Shown: positions 16,505 to 25,591, counted from the stretch's first letter. The stretch is 64,000 bases of DNA from Intestinimonas massiliensis (ex Afouda et al. 2020) (GCF_900626285.1 NZ_LR131147.1:2519051-2583050); one strand, 5' to 3'. Numbers and translations: made by a program. The notes: generated from the sequence alone by a model not told the origin.

Positions 16505-17724
16505 GCGTCGTCACCGTCCTCCACCTTGCGGGGACGTCCCCGAGGCTTGGCCTGGCGGGCTATGCCGTAAAGTGGGTAAAGGCGCTCGGAGGAGATTGAC
16601 TGCTTGAAGTCCTCATTGGAGATATCGGGGCTGCTCAGTGCGTCAAACAACTCGTCCCGCACAGCGTCCTTCAGGCGGCGCATCTCTTCCTCTGTAATGG
16701 CTCCCCGCTGATAGTCCTTCCGGATGCGGTTAAAGGCGGTGATCTTGGCCTGGATTTTCGGTACATCCCGGGCCAGTTCCTTCTGGATTTCATAGCTGCC
16801 GTACTGCCTGCAGGTGAAGCGCTCATCCAACGGGCAGCGTCCCTCACAGTAGAGGGCGTGGACACCGCTGTGAACCAGAAAATATTTTTTACAGACAATG
16901 CAGCGGCGGATGTTATGTCCGGCGTTCAGCGCTGTCATGAAGTCGGCCTTCAGCAGCATCTGCAAACTGTCCGTTGTGTGCTCCTGGGCGATGGCGAAGG
17001 TTCCGTCCGGGAATTCTCTGGGCAGATAGCTTACCACACAGTGATCGTACTTCTGATAGAAGGGCCGATCCGGGCCGGTAGGGTTCGCAATCAGCTTCTC
17101 CACCAGGCGCTCGTCATTGTAAAGCTGATACAGGGCGGCGGCGTACGCCTCCGGGGAGTTTCGTTTCAATTTGGAGAGAAGAAAGTTGATAAAGTTATGG
17201 ATCGTAGGATTGAACACGATAACATCATCGATGTATCGCTGATAGCGGGCCATCTGCAATTTGTAATACCGCCACTTGTCCTCTCTGCCACCATTCACAA
17301 TGAGGAGAAAAGGTGGTGTCCGGTGTTCCTCTTCCTCCTTCTGGTACAGATCAAGATATCGTTCCATAGTGCATTCCTGCTCATCCATCTCCTCGTCAGT
17401 GAACAAGGAATAGCTCTCTGTGTACTGCTGGGTCTCGTTGAGAAACCGGTCATCTTCCTTCAGTAAAATCTGAAATACCCGATACCGCATCAACTGACTG
17501 CGCAGCTCGATCAACTGATTGTTCAGTTCCCACCATACGCCGCGCTCCAATGTGTCCTCGTACTGTCTGGCCAACTCCTTCATGCGGTTCAAAAGGCGTT
17601 GAATGGGCCGGTAGTCCTCGGGAGCAAAGTTCAATATGTCTGCGGTCAGTTCACCGGCCGCAAAAATTTCTCCGCCGTACTCTATGGTGCTGCTGTGGGT
17701 ATAGAAGACGATATCTCCATACAT
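16501..17724 (-). CDS. DUF6076-like protein of mobile elements
   Basis: 407 residues, largely helical and charged. A Cys-rich patch near residues 280-310 (RRCIVCKKYFL, then YCEGRCPLDERFTC) resembles a zinc-binding module, and the C-terminal end is basic (AKPRGRPRKVEDG, AT-hook-like). I match it tentatively to DUF6076, found next to sigma factors and HTH genes in clostridial integrative elements. Its stop overlaps the sigma-factor start, indicating translational coupling. GAGAGGGGG lies upstream of the ATG. Function unknown; a DNA- or RNA-associated regulator is plausible. Confidence 0.6.
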   Translation of the reverse strand: MYGDIVFYTHSSTIEYGGEIFAAGELTADILNFAPEDYRPIQRLLNRMKELARQYEDTLERGVWWELNNQLIELRSQLMRYRVFQILLKEDDRFLNETQQYTESYSLFTDEEMDEQECTMERYLDLYQKEEEEHRTPPFLLIVNGGREDKWRYYKLQMARYQRYIDDVIVFNPTIHNFINFLLSKLKRNSPEAYAAALYQLYNDERLVEKLIANPTGPDRPFYQKYDHCVVSYLPREFPDGTFAIAQEHTTDSLQMLLKADFMTALNAGHNIRRCIVCKKYFLVHSGVHALYCEGRCPLDERFTCRQYGSYEIQKELARDVPKIQAKITAFNRIRKDYQRGAITEEEMRRLKDAVRDELFDALSSPDISNEDFKQSISSERLYPLYGIARQAKPRGRPRKVEDGDDA

Positions 17725-17818
17725 GTGAACATGCCCCCTCTCAAAATTGTCCCACCTGAAAAATAAATTGTCTCACTTTTTTCCAAGTCTATCAAAATCT
17801 CCGACACAATACAAGCAG

Positions 17819-17855
17819 AAGGACATCAGCACCGCCGCTGATGTCCTTACTTTTT
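17819..17855 (+). terminator. Leader hairpin/attenuator before the element's HTH gene
   Basis: AAGGACATCAGC/GCTGATGTCCTT stem followed by ACTTTTTT, immediately ahead of the ribosome site AAAGGAG for the gene at 17874. It is either a terminator for upstream transcripts or an attenuator. Confidence 0.7.
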
Positions 17856-17873
17856 TATAAAGGAGAATTTGAA

Positions 17874-18089
17874 ATGAAAGAATCTGTCTACAAAACCTAC
17901 GATGACCTGCCGCTGTTTCTCAATGCGAATCTGGTAGCGCAGGTGCTGGGCGTGTCGCCATCCAGCGGATACGAACTCATGCACGAACCAGGCTTCCCGG
18001 TACTGCGTGTGGGCAGCCGCATGGTGGTGCCCAAGGAACAATTCATCCGATGGGTCACAGAGCACACGGAGGGAGGTGATCGCGGATGA
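17874..18089 (+). CDS. Excisionase-like helix-turn-helix protein
   Basis: 71 residues; ATG at 17874 with AAAGGAG nine bases upstream, preferred over an upstream start that lies inside the hairpin. The winged-helix core reads LFLNANLVAQVLGVSPSSGYELMHEPGFPVLRVGSRMVVPKEQFIRWV, scanned as an HTH_17/MerR-like DNA-binding domain typical of Xis-type recombination directionality factors. It overlaps the next gene by 4 bp. Likely binds the element's own DNA to steer excision or transcription. Confidence 0.75.
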   Translation: MKESVYKTYDDLPLFLNANLVAQVLGVSPSSGYELMHEPGFPVLRVGSRMVVPKEQFIRWVTEHTEGGDRG

Positions 18090-18667
18090 ACCGGTGTCGT
18101 TTCTCAATTCCCAATGACATCTGGAAGTGGAATCTCAAACCGCAGGGATTTGCTGTCCTTGTTTATCTCTGCTATCTCCATGTGCATTGCAAAAATTATA
18201 TTGCTCCAAGTGCAGAGGAGATTGCATTCCGTTTGCACATGAGCAAAGACATGGCTGCGGAACAGATCTCTGAACTCAACCATCGCGGGCTGCTGGATCA
18301 GCACATGGTTCCCGTCTTCAAAAACACCAGCAAGAATTTTTTCTCTCTGCCCAATGAGCTGTTCTTCCTGAATATCGGTCACGGGGCCATCACCGTCTAC
18401 GCTTACCTGCTCTACTGTGAAGATCGTCGGACACATCAGTGTCATCCCAGCTACCGCACGATCTCGGATGCGGTGCATCTTGCCGTGTCCACTGTGATGA
18501 AGCACATTACGAAGTTGGCGGACAGGCAGTTCATCACGGTGGAGAGCACCAGCTATATTGACAAATGTGGTATGAAGTGGAATGGGAATAACCTCTACAC
18601 CATCCTGCCGATACAGATGGCGGTGGATTATTGTTATCAACAGCAGCTGCTTCGCCTGGAAGCGTAA
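18086..18667 (+). CDS. Helix-turn-helix protein, replication-initiator-like
   Basis: 193 residues; start overlaps the previous stop (ATGA). It contains two winged-helix-like stretches: IAPSAEEIAFRLHMSKDMAAEQISELNHRGLLDQ near residue 40 and CHPSYRTISDAVHLAVSTVMKHITKLADRQFITVE near 118. The tandem arrangement resembles RepA_N or other HTH initiator-like proteins found beside relaxases on integrative elements. DNA binding is likely; whether it starts replication is not shown. Confidence 0.65.
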   Translation: MNRCRFSIPNDIWKWNLKPQGFAVLVYLCYLHVHCKNYIAPSAEEIAFRLHMSKDMAAEQISELNHRGLLDQHMVPVFKNTSKNFFSLPNELFFLNIGHGAITVYAYLLYCEDRRTHQCHPSYRTISDAVHLAVSTVMKHITKLADRQFITVESTSYIDKCGMKWNGNNLYTILPIQMAVDYCYQQQLLRLEA

Positions 18668-18982
18668 AACGCCCGTGTACCCCGTTGTGAGGCGCTGTGT
18701 GCCCTGCTTCTGGGCAGAGTAGAGTCCCTACCCCACCTGGGGCTTTGGGAGCGGATTAGGCCGCTTTCGAGGGACGAAATAAGAAGCAGGATAAAGGCAA
18801 GGCGTCAACATCGACGCCTTTGCCAGTCACTTCTGCCCGCAGTGCGGGCAGTTTCAGGCGTTTCTGTAAGTGCTGAAAATGGGGTCAAAAGCAGAGCGAA
18901 CAGGAAATTCTGCGGTCGTTATCCCGCTGTGCTTACTCCCACAAGGAAAAAATAGGGGTCAAGCCCCGGAAAGGAGGCCATT
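18668..18982 (+). other. Intergenic region, candidate oriT
   Basis: No gene seen. It holds several inverted repeats, including GGCGTC-AACATC-GACGCC (about 18808-18825) and CTGCCCGC-AGT-GCGGGCAG (about 18833-18851), then GC-rich sequence up to the ribosome site at 18973. Position directly upstream of the mobilization accessory and relaxase genes, and the stem-loops, fit an origin of transfer; the nick site is not identified. Confidence 0.5.
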
Positions 18983-19396
18983 ATGAGCAAAAAAGAGAAA
19001 TTCCCCGTCTACCTGTCGCCGGAGAAAAAGGCGGCCCTGGAGCGGAGGTATACCGAAGACGGCAGCCGGAGCATCACCGGATTCATCGAGAACGCCATCG
19101 ACTTCTATCTGGACTATCTCAGCGCCAACAACTCCGGATTGTTTCTGCAGTCCGCCGTCCAGTCCTATCTGGATGGCAGACTGGATCAGATGGAAAACCG
19201 TATGGCGTCGCTGCTCTTCAAACAGGCGGTGGAGCTGGACATGGGACTGAGTATGCTGTTCAAGTGTGTCAACGTGAGCGAGGAAGAGCTGCGCCGTCAG
19301 CGGGCGGAGAGTGTGGCCAACGTGAAAAAGACCAACGGCAAGGTGTCACTGGTACAAAAGCTGCGGGAGCTGGAGGATGACCCATGGCAAGACTGA
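18983..19396 (+). CDS. Mobilization accessory protein (MobC/ribbon-helix-helix-like)
   Basis: 137 residues; AAAGGAGG before ATG. The opening FPVYLSPEKKAALERRYTED, then SRSITGFIENAIDFYLDYLSA, resembles a ribbon-helix-helix DNA-binding unit, followed by a helical body (YLDGRLDQMENRMASLLFKQAVELDMG). It overlaps the relaxase gene by 13 bp. Proteins of this type bind oriT and help the relaxase form the relaxosome; here that is inferred from position and size. Confidence 0.7.
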   Translation: MSKKEKFPVYLSPEKKAALERRYTEDGSRSITGFIENAIDFYLDYLSANNSGLFLQSAVQSYLDGRLDQMENRMASLLFKQAVELDMGLSMLFKCVNVSEEELRRQRAESVANVKKTNGKVSLVQKLRELEDDPWQD

Positions 19397-21342
19397 TCGT
19401 CAAGAGCCCGTATATCAAGTGCGGCGTTGGTCAGGGTGCGGACGGATACATGAAGTACATCGCAACGCGGGAACGGGTGGAGATCATCCCGGATGACCGT
19501 CCGCCTACCCGCAAGCAGGAGCAGCTTATCACAAAACTGGTAAAAGATTTTCCTGACACCAAAGATCTGCTGGAGTATGAGGACTATGCGCAGCACCCTA
19601 CCAAGGCCAATGCCTCGTCCCTCATCACGCTGGCCCTGGAGGAGAACTGGTCCCAGGTTCAATCCTCGGAGGGCTACGTCAGGTACATCGCCACTCGTCC
19701 CAGAGCGGAGCGTCTGGGTGACCATGGGCTGTTCGGCGACGAGGATGGTGTGGATCTGGACAAGGCCATGTCGGAGCTGGAACACTACGCCGGAAATGTG
19801 TGGACACACATCATCTCCCTCCGCCGGGAGGATGCTGAACGCTTGGGCTATGACAATGCCCAGGCGTGGCGTGCACTTCTGCGTACACACCGCAACGACA
19901 TCGCCGCCGCTATGAATATCAAGCCTCAGGACTTCCGTTGGTACGCCGCCTTCCACGATGAAGGGGAGCACCCCCACGTGCACATGATGGCGTGGTCGGT
20001 GAAACCTGGACAGGCCTACCTGTCCAGGGATGGCATCCGGCAGATCAAGTCCACGCTGACCAATCAGATCTTCAAACAGGAGATGCTCCACCTCTATGAG
20101 CAGAAGTCTGAAAGCAGAGATGAACTGGTGCGGGAGACCCGAAAGGCCATGCTGGAATTGTCCCGGCAGATGAGTGAGTCGGTCTGTGAGTATCCTGAAG
20201 CAGAGCGGATGATCTTAAATCTGGCCCAGAGCCTCGAAGATGTGAAGGGTAAGAAGTCCTATGGCTATCTTCCAAAGCAGATAAAGCAGCAGGTCGATAA
20301 GATCGTAAACCAGCTGGAGCACCTGCCTGTTGTGGACAGGTGCTACCAGAAGTGGTGGGAGCTGCAATGTAAAGTGAATGACTTCTACGCCGAGAGAGCG
20401 CGGCAGCGCCCGCCGCTCTCTGAACAGAAAGAGTTCCGCGCCATCAAAAATGCGGTAATCCAGGAGGCCGAGCACGTCCGACTGAACCACATCTCTTTCG
20501 AGGACAGAGATATGGAAGACTACGGCGACTGGGTGGATGAACGATCACTCACCTGGACCTGCCGGGAGCTGTGGAGAATTGTTGAAAACGAGGCGTTTCC
20601 ATTGGAAGAACGGGACGAGGCCGCTGAGAGGCTGGAGCTGCTGGCAAAGATGGGCGATCCCTACGCCCAGACCTTCCTGGGACAGCTGTACCGGGACGGC
20701 GGTTTGCTGATTCCGGATGCAGAGAAGGCCAGGCACTGGCTGGAGCAGGCGGCCCGGCAGGAACTGCCTGCTGCCCAATACGCTTTGGGGCTACTGCTTC
20801 TATCTGACGATCCCGACGTACACGATCCGGGTGAGGGTATCCGGTGGCTGAATGCAGCGGCGCAAAACGGGAGCGACTATGCCGCCTATACCCTGGGCAA
20901 GGAGTATCTCAGTGGTGAGCATGTACTCAAAAACGCAAATACAGCGGCAGAATATCTCCGTCAGTCGGCAGAGGCACAGAACCCTTGGGCGCAGTATCTG
21001 CTGGGCAAGCTGTACCTGATGGGAGAGGGTGTGGGGCAGGATCAGGACATTGCCTATGGCTGGTTCCAGGCTGCGGCAGTTCAGGGGCACACCTATGCAC
21101 AGTTTTTCAAGGAGCGCATGGAGCAGGGCCCGCCCGGACCACCCAGCCTGATGCTCTCTGCCACGCAGCTCCTCCGCCAGATGGGCAACATCTTCCGGGA
21201 CAATGTGCCGGAGGATTCCACAAGCATCGGGCTGCATATTGACCACAAGCGGCTTCAGGCGCTCCAGGAAAAGCGGATCGCCCTGGGGCATAAACCGAAT
21301 GACCATGTGGAGCAGACGATGGGTGGTATGACCATGAGGTAG
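19384..21342 (+). CDS. MobP3-type relaxase with C-terminal Sel1 repeats
   Basis: 652 residues. The N-terminal relaxase domain opens MARLIVKSPYIKCG, with YMKYIATRERVE near residue 22, a repeated VRYIATRPRAER near 99, and the metal-binding triad motif HDEGEHPHVHMMAWS near 197. Conserved Arg and Tyr residues in the first 60 positions are candidate nicking residues. From about residue 420 four or five Sel1-type repeats follow (AQTFLGQLYRDGG, AQYALGLLLLS, AAYTLGKEYLSGE, AQYLLGKLYLMGEGVGQD, AYGWFQAAAVQG), normally protein-protein interfaces. Known: MobP relaxases nick oriT and pilot the strand. The Sel1 tail may dock onto a coupling protein, which is not encoded here, so the element is probably mobilizable rather than self-transmissible. 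Confidence 0.88.
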   Translation: MARLIVKSPYIKCGVGQGADGYMKYIATRERVEIIPDDRPPTRKQEQLITKLVKDFPDTKDLLEYEDYAQHPTKANASSLITLALEENWSQVQSSEGYVRYIATRPRAERLGDHGLFGDEDGVDLDKAMSELEHYAGNVWTHIISLRREDAERLGYDNAQAWRALLRTHRNDIAAAMNIKPQDFRWYAAFHDEGEHPHVHMMAWSVKPGQAYLSRDGIRQIKSTLTNQIFKQEMLHLYEQKSESRDELVRETRKAMLELSRQMSESVCEYPEAERMILNLAQSLEDVKGKKSYGYLPKQIKQQVDKIVNQLEHLPVVDRCYQKWWELQCKVNDFYAERARQRPPLSEQKEFRAIKNAVIQEAEHVRLNHISFEDRDMEDYGDWVDERSLTWTCRELWRIVENEAFPLEERDEAAERLELLAKMGDPYAQTFLGQLYRDGGLLIPDAEKARHWLEQAARQELPAAQYALGLLLLSDDPDVHDPGEGIRWLNAAAQNGSDYAAYTLGKEYLSGEHVLKNANTAAEYLRQSAEAQNPWAQYLLGKLYLMGEGVGQDQDIAYGWFQAAAVQGHTYAQFFKERMEQGPPGPPSLMLSATQLLRQMGNIFRDNVPEDSTSIGLHIDHKRLQALQEKRIALGHKPNDHVEQTMGGMTMR

Positions 21343-21348
21343 AGGTAA

Positions 21349-21374
21349 AAAACTCCCCGCCAGTTATGGCGGGG
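21349..21374 (+). terminator. Hairpin after the relaxase gene
   Basis: CTCCCCGCC/GGCGGGGAG stem just after the relaxase stop. It lacks a long T-run on the plus strand (GCAAAG) but has TTTTTTACC on the minus strand, so it may mainly terminate the hepT-mntA operon. Confidence 0.6.
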
Positions 21375-21445
21375 AGCAAAGTAATTACAGAATGAACAAG
21401 CTGCAGCATGGTGCTGCTGCTGGGCCCCATAACCCTATTCTGCTG

Positions 21446-21832
21446 TCACGACATGGTCGGGCCGGAAAATGAATTATGCCCTTGCTGCAGACGAATCTGT
21501 GCCGCACAAAAGTCACGTAATTCTATAATCTCGGCCTCCGAGGTCTCCCATATTGTATCAATGTCAATATGGCCATACTCATGAGCAACTACATTTCGCA
21601 TACCGCGAATTGCTTTCCACGGTATTGTGGTATGTGACTGGACAAATTCATCAGAAAGTTTCTTCACCAACTCCCCAATCTGTAAAAGGCAGAGCGCAAT
21701 CGCGTTCCGATAGGTTGGATTGCTGCAAAAGGTGTTGTAGTTGCGGTCATACTCCGTATGGGTAAACATGATGTCATCACAATATCCCTGGATCTTCTGT
21801 AGGATCTGGATGTCACGATTGGGTATGGTCAT
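21446..21832 (-). CDS. hepT: HEPN-domain toxin (HepT-like)
   Basis: 128 residues from ATG at 21832 (GGAGGAGG upstream), overlapping mntA by 20 bp; the longer frame would start with MRRRRCCY and ignore that ribosome site. The catalytic HEPN motif R-x4-H reads RNVVAHEYG near residue 86. The rest is helical, with LLQIGELVKKLSDEF. Known: HEPN (DUF86) proteins are RNase-like toxins, silenced by partner MNT nucleotidyltransferases that AMPylate them. The gene pair sits on the minus strand between the relaxase and integrase genes and probably stabilises the element. Confidence 0.88.
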   Translation of the reverse strand: MTIPNRDIQILQKIQGYCDDIMFTHTEYDRNYNTFCSNPTYRNAIALCLLQIGELVKKLSDEFVQSHTTIPWKAIRGMRNVVAHEYGHIDIDTIWETSEAEIIELRDFCAAQIRLQQGHNSFSGPTMS

Positions 21833-22127
21833 ATAACAGCACCTCCTCCTGCGCAATATGACTGAGGAATTGCTGGTCCAGACTGCCCGTGGTCAACAGG
21901 TCCAGCTTTTTCCCAAGCCGTTCTTCCAGGTCGCTGTATAGTGCCCCCAAAGTGAACAGCCCCTTCACATTTCCTTTGTCTATGCGCAGGTCAACATCGC
22001 TGTTTTCCGTGGCCTGTCCTCTGGCATAGGAGCCAAAAAGGAAGATGCGGTCTACACCATATTGGGCGGCAATAGGGGATATCAATGCTCTCAATTCATC
22101 TATCGCATAGATTTTACCGTCCGCCAT
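21813..22127 (-). CDS. mntA: MNT-type nucleotidyltransferase antitoxin (MntA-like)
   Basis: 104 residues. The nucleotidyltransferase core FLFGSYARGQATENSDVDLRI (residues about 29-49) contains the GS-x10-DxD catalytic motif. Length fits the minimal MNT family. It precedes and overlaps the HEPN toxin gene, the standard order of the HepT/MntA toxin-antitoxin system, in which MntA AMPylates a Tyr near the HEPN active site (HEYG here). Confidence 0.88.
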   Translation of the reverse strand: MADGKIYAIDELRALISPIAAQYGVDRIFLFGSYARGQATENSDVDLRIDKGNVKGLFTLGALYSDLEERLGKKLDLLTTGSLDQQFLSHIAQEEVLLYDHTQS

Positions 22128-22348
22128 GTAAACCTACCCCTCCCTAAAGTGTCGTAAAGTAAGGCTACATCTGCATTGTAGCATAAGAATTTTATAGTTG
22201 CAAATCGAAAACGCGGGGTGATTTTAATACAGTGTATAACAAAGAAAGTCCCCCTGCAAATGATAACAGTTTGATAACTGTGGTCAAAACCACTGGCTAT
22301 TCCTCTAAGATTAGGGTATTGTGTGTTGCTGCAAAGGAGGCGGCACAC

Positions 22349-22627
22349 ATGGGCTACTACATGAGCGAACTGTACCGGCGCTACTTCCGGGCCACGGACT
22401 TCAGCGAGCTGGAGGAAGAAATTGAAAACACCCGTCAGGAGGTGCGGGACTGTCTGGATCAGGCGCAGCGGCGGGAGCTGATGCGCCTGGTGGATGCGCA
22501 AGACCAACTGAAAGCAAACCTTGCCCAAGCCAGCTTCGAAGCCGGGTTCCGGCTGGCCATGGGGCTGCTCCAGGAGGTAGAGGTGGAGCGTATCCGGCTC
22601 GAACTGAAAGAGGAGGGGCAAACGTAA
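22349..22627 (+). CDS. Small helical protein of the mobile element (DUF6809-like)
   Basis: 92 residues; ATG at 22349 with AAAGGAGG upstream, chosen over an upstream in-frame start lacking a ribosome site. The protein is almost all helix: YYMSELYRRYFRATDFSELEEE, then CLDQAQRRELMRLVDAQDQL and FEAGFRLAMGLLQEV. It resembles DUF6809-type small proteins found in clostridial elements and their phages. Its stop overlaps the next start (TAATG). Function unknown. Confidence 0.65.
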   Translation: MGYYMSELYRRYFRATDFSELEEEIENTRQEVRDCLDQAQRRELMRLVDAQDQLKANLAQASFEAGFRLAMGLLQEVEVERIRLELKEEGQT

Positions 22628-22830
22628 TGAATATACAGTTTCCCGTTCAGCAATGCCAATACTGTGGGAGCACGAATATCGGTCTGGGCTGGCAGCACGG
22701 CGAGGCGCTGGTGACCTTCAAAAAACACGGCCTGCGGGGCAACCGGCTGCAGTATCTGATTTGCCGCCGCTGCGGTGCTGTGCTCTACCAGTGCGTAGCC
22801 GAACCTCACAGATTCCCCGCTGCAAAATAA
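22627..22830 (+). CDS. Small zinc-ribbon protein
   Basis: 67 residues, start coupled to the previous stop. Two Cys pairs, CQYCGSTNIGLGWQHGE (CxxC) and LICRRCGAVLYQCV (CxxC), form a classic zinc ribbon of about 35 residues. Probably a small nucleic-acid- or protein-binding element protein; no specific family assigned. Confidence 0.7.
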   Translation: MNIQFPVQQCQYCGSTNIGLGWQHGEALVTFKKHGLRGNRLQYLICRRCGAVLYQCVAEPHRFPAAK

Positions 22831-22883
22831 GGGCTCAGAAATTGCGCCGCAAAACAAAAATACGACTTTGGGGGTGAAGCAAA

Positions 22884-24092
22884 ATGGCAAAGAGACGGCC
22901 ATCCGGAGACGGCATGGTGCGGAAGAGGGAAGACGGCCGCTGGGAGGGCCGCATCGTCATCGGGCATAAGGAAAACGGCGACTCCATCTTCCGCTACATC
23001 TATGCCGACACCCAAAAGGAACTGACTGCCAAGCTCCGGCAGAATATCAACGCCTATCAGGGCGTGGATCTGACCGAGGAGAGCAAAATGACCTTATCCC
23101 AGTGGCTAGACAAGTGGCTGGATACGTACATGACAGGAACGGTTCGGGAGAGTACCCTGGATGGGTACCGGAGGGATCTGAACAATCATGTCAAACCCTA
23201 TCTGGGAGGAAAGCCGCTGCTCAAAATTACTCCGGCAGATTTGAGTGAACTCTATCAAGCGCTTCTGGAGCGCGGACGAGTGGTGAGGAAGAAAGCCTCA
23301 GGCTTTGGCCTGAGCCCGACAACTGTCCACGGGATTCACACCACCCTGCATCACGCCCTGAGAACGGCCGCAGAGGAGGGATTGCTTCCAGCCAACCCTG
23401 CCGATGGAGCGACACCGCCTAAGGTGGTCAACAGGGCAAAGGGGATTCTCAATAACGCTCAGTTGGACACATTCAAGGCAGCAATCCAAAAGGATTGGAT
23501 CTGGCGGGACTTCTTCCTCACCGAACTGACTACCGGACTGCGGCGGGGCGAACTGTGCGGCCTCAAGTGGTCAGACTTTGATGAAGAGGCCGGGACGTTA
23601 AAAGCATGCCGTACCATCCATGCCAGGAAGGGCGGCGGAGTGGAGGCGGGAAGCACAAAGACCTATGCAGGAACCCGGACAATCCTGCTTCCGTCCAGCA
23701 CAGCCCAGCTTCTGAGGGAGCGAAAAAAGTCCGCACTGACGGAGTGGGTCTTTCCCAATCCTCTCTGCCCGGAGCGGCCGGTCAGCCCGGGCAGCGCCTA
23801 CCGGAGGTTAAAAAGTTTACTGGATGAGGCTGGACTGCCTGACCTTCGGTTTCATGATCTGCGCCACACGTTTGCCACCCATGCCCTGACCAGCGGGGTG
23901 GACGCAAAAACGCTCTCTGGAATCCTGGGGCATACCAAGGCCAGCTTTACCCTGGATACCTATACGCATGTGACTGGGGACATGCAGCGCGGCGCCGCTG
24001 AGATCGTAGGCGGCTTTCTGACCGAACTATTGGGAGAGGAGTTGGAACCGTGGCAAAGAAACGAAAACGGGGAGATGGCAGTCTCCACCTGA
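22884..24092 (+). CDS. Tyrosine integrase 1
   Basis: 402 residues. An N-terminal arm-binding AP2-like domain (GDGMVRKREDGRWEGRIVIG) is followed by a core-binding SAM-like domain (MTLSQWLDKWLDTYMTG). Catalytic residues are visible: Arg in TTGLRRGELCGLKW (about 209), HDLRHTFATHAL (His-x2-Arg, about 318), LGHTKASFTLDTYTHV (second His and Tyr nucleophile). Its end overlaps integrase 2 by 43 bp. Known: Int-type recombinases insert and excise integrative elements at att sites. Confidence 0.9.
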   Translation: MAKRRPSGDGMVRKREDGRWEGRIVIGHKENGDSIFRYIYADTQKELTAKLRQNINAYQGVDLTEESKMTLSQWLDKWLDTYMTGTVRESTLDGYRRDLNNHVKPYLGGKPLLKITPADLSELYQALLERGRVVRKKASGFGLSPTTVHGIHTTLHHALRTAAEEGLLPANPADGATPPKVVNRAKGILNNAQLDTFKAAIQKDWIWRDFFLTELTTGLRRGELCGLKWSDFDEEAGTLKACRTIHARKGGGVEAGSTKTYAGTRTILLPSSTAQLLRERKKSALTEWVFPNPLCPERPVSPGSAYRRLKSLLDEAGLPDLRFHDLRHTFATHALTSGVDAKTLSGILGHTKASFTLDTYTHVTGDMQRGAAEIVGGFLTELLGEELEPWQRNENGEMAVST

Positions 24093-25465
24093 GAAAGGAC
24101 GGCCGCTGGGAGGGGCGGTATGTGGTGGGCCATGACGAGAAGGGCCGACCGAAAACCAAAAATGTGTTGGCAAAGACAAAAGGAGAGTGTGCGGCAAAGC
24201 TAAAAGCGCTGAAAGAGAGCCTCAAAGGCTTAGAGCTGGAGCGCCCCAGGGGAGAAGTGACCTTCGGAATATGGATGGACCGCTGGTATCAGACGTACTG
24301 CAAACCGGCCATCAAGCCCAAGACCCAGGCGGACTATGAAAACCGGATCTATCAGCACATCATCCCGGAGCTGGGACACACCCCTCTTTCTCAGCTTACC
24401 CAAAGCGACCTCCAGCAGTTTTACCACCGCCTGAAGCAGGGCGGGCGGCTTCTGCGGGCGGAGCAATACGGCCCTGGCCTGTCCGACCGTATGGTGAAAA
24501 GCTGTCATGTGGCCTGCCGCATGGCGCTGGACAAGGCGGTGGCGGATGGGTTGATTCTGAAAAACCCAGCTGCAAACTGCAAAGCGCCAGCCACCCATCC
24601 CAGAGAAATGTCTGTACTGACCGGAGAAGAAATCCAGCGGCTGCTGATTCAGGCCAAAGAGGACGGATGCTATGAACTTCTTCTGCTGGAGCTCTCCACC
24701 GGCCTGCGGCGGGGCGAAATCCTGGCCCTGCAATGGGATGACCTGGACTTTCAGACCGGAGCGCTCAGGGTGGAACGGCAGGTACAGCGGATCAGAGGAG
24801 AACTGGTGGTCTCCGAGCCCAAAACCAGAACATCCAGCCGGAGTGTCATCCTGCCCGCACCGCTTCTGAAAGTGCTGAAACAGTATCGGAAAACCTGTAT
24901 CTCTCGGTGGATGTTCCCCTCGCCAAAGAAAGCGGATTCTCCCTTGGATCCGGCGGCGGTGCGGAAGAAACTGGCCGCTGTCCTGGAACGGGCGGGCTGC
25001 AAGCGTGTCCGCTTTCATGATCTCCGCCATACCTTTGCCACCAACGCCCTGGAGCATGGCATGGACATCAAGACACTGTCCGCCATCATCGGCCATGTGT
25101 CCAGCGCCACGACCCTAAATGTCTATACCCATGTGACGGACGAGATGCGGCAAAAGGCCGCCGACCGGATCGATCGGGGAATCGCCGGTGTGGAGCCGCC
25201 CTCAAAACCCACATGGAAAAAGGAATCGACACCCACGCCCTTCCGGGCGGTAAAAGGGAAGTACCGCAAGCCGGGAACCGGGTGCATGACCCAGCTGGGC
25301 GACCACCTCTGGGAGGGGCGGTACTCCCCAAAGGTCAACGGCAAGCGCATTGCCCGAAATGTTTACGCATCCACGGAGGAAGAATGTGAGCAGAAGCTGG
25401 CAGAGCTGATTAAGGAGATGAAAAAGGAGCTGGAGCCCCTTCGGGCCAAGGGAAAAGCCTGCTGA
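24050..25465 (+). CDS. Tyrosine integrase 2 with a duplicated arm-binding domain
   Basis: 471 residues; GTG start at 24050 behind GGAGAGGAG, inside the end of integrase 1. Catalytic set: STGLRRGEILALQWDD (Arg), FHDLRHTFATNALE (His-x2-Arg), IGHVSSATTLNVYTHV (His and Tyr). The N-terminal arm domain reads GSLHLRKDGRWEGRYVVGHD. A C-terminal extension of about 75 residues repeats that pattern (GCMTQLGDHLWEGRYSP, then NVYASTEEECEQKLAELIKEM), which looks like a second copy of the same fold. The gene ends 164 bp before the 3' end of tRNA-Val. The paired integrases may act together or one may be spare. Confidence 0.9.
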   Translation: MAKKRKRGDGSLHLRKDGRWEGRYVVGHDEKGRPKTKNVLAKTKGECAAKLKALKESLKGLELERPRGEVTFGIWMDRWYQTYCKPAIKPKTQADYENRIYQHIIPELGHTPLSQLTQSDLQQFYHRLKQGGRLLRAEQYGPGLSDRMVKSCHVACRMALDKAVADGLILKNPAANCKAPATHPREMSVLTGEEIQRLLIQAKEDGCYELLLLELSTGLRRGEILALQWDDLDFQTGALRVERQVQRIRGELVVSEPKTRTSSRSVILPAPLLKVLKQYRKTCISRWMFPSPKKADSPLDPAAVRKKLAAVLERAGCKRVRFHDLRHTFATNALEHGMDIKTLSAIIGHVSSATTLNVYTHVTDEMRQKAADRIDRGIAGVEPPSKPTWKKESTPTPFRAVKGKYRKPGTGCMTQLGDHLWEGRYSPKVNGKRIARNVYASTEEECEQKLAELIKEMKKELEPLRAKGKAC

Positions 25466-25470
25466 GAACA

Positions 25471-25517
25471 GAAAACCGCCCTCCGGAAAAGCACTTCCGG
25501 AGGGCGGCGATTTTTCC
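25471..25517 (+). terminator. Terminator after integrase 2
   Basis: CCGCCCTCCGGAA/TTCCGGAGGGCGG stem followed by CGATTTTT. Confidence 0.85.
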
Positions 25518-25591
25518 TGTCTGTGGCTGTTATGTGGTCAAAAACAATTTGGCAAAATAGCGTGAGGAAGAAAATGAATAAAAAAGTAACA

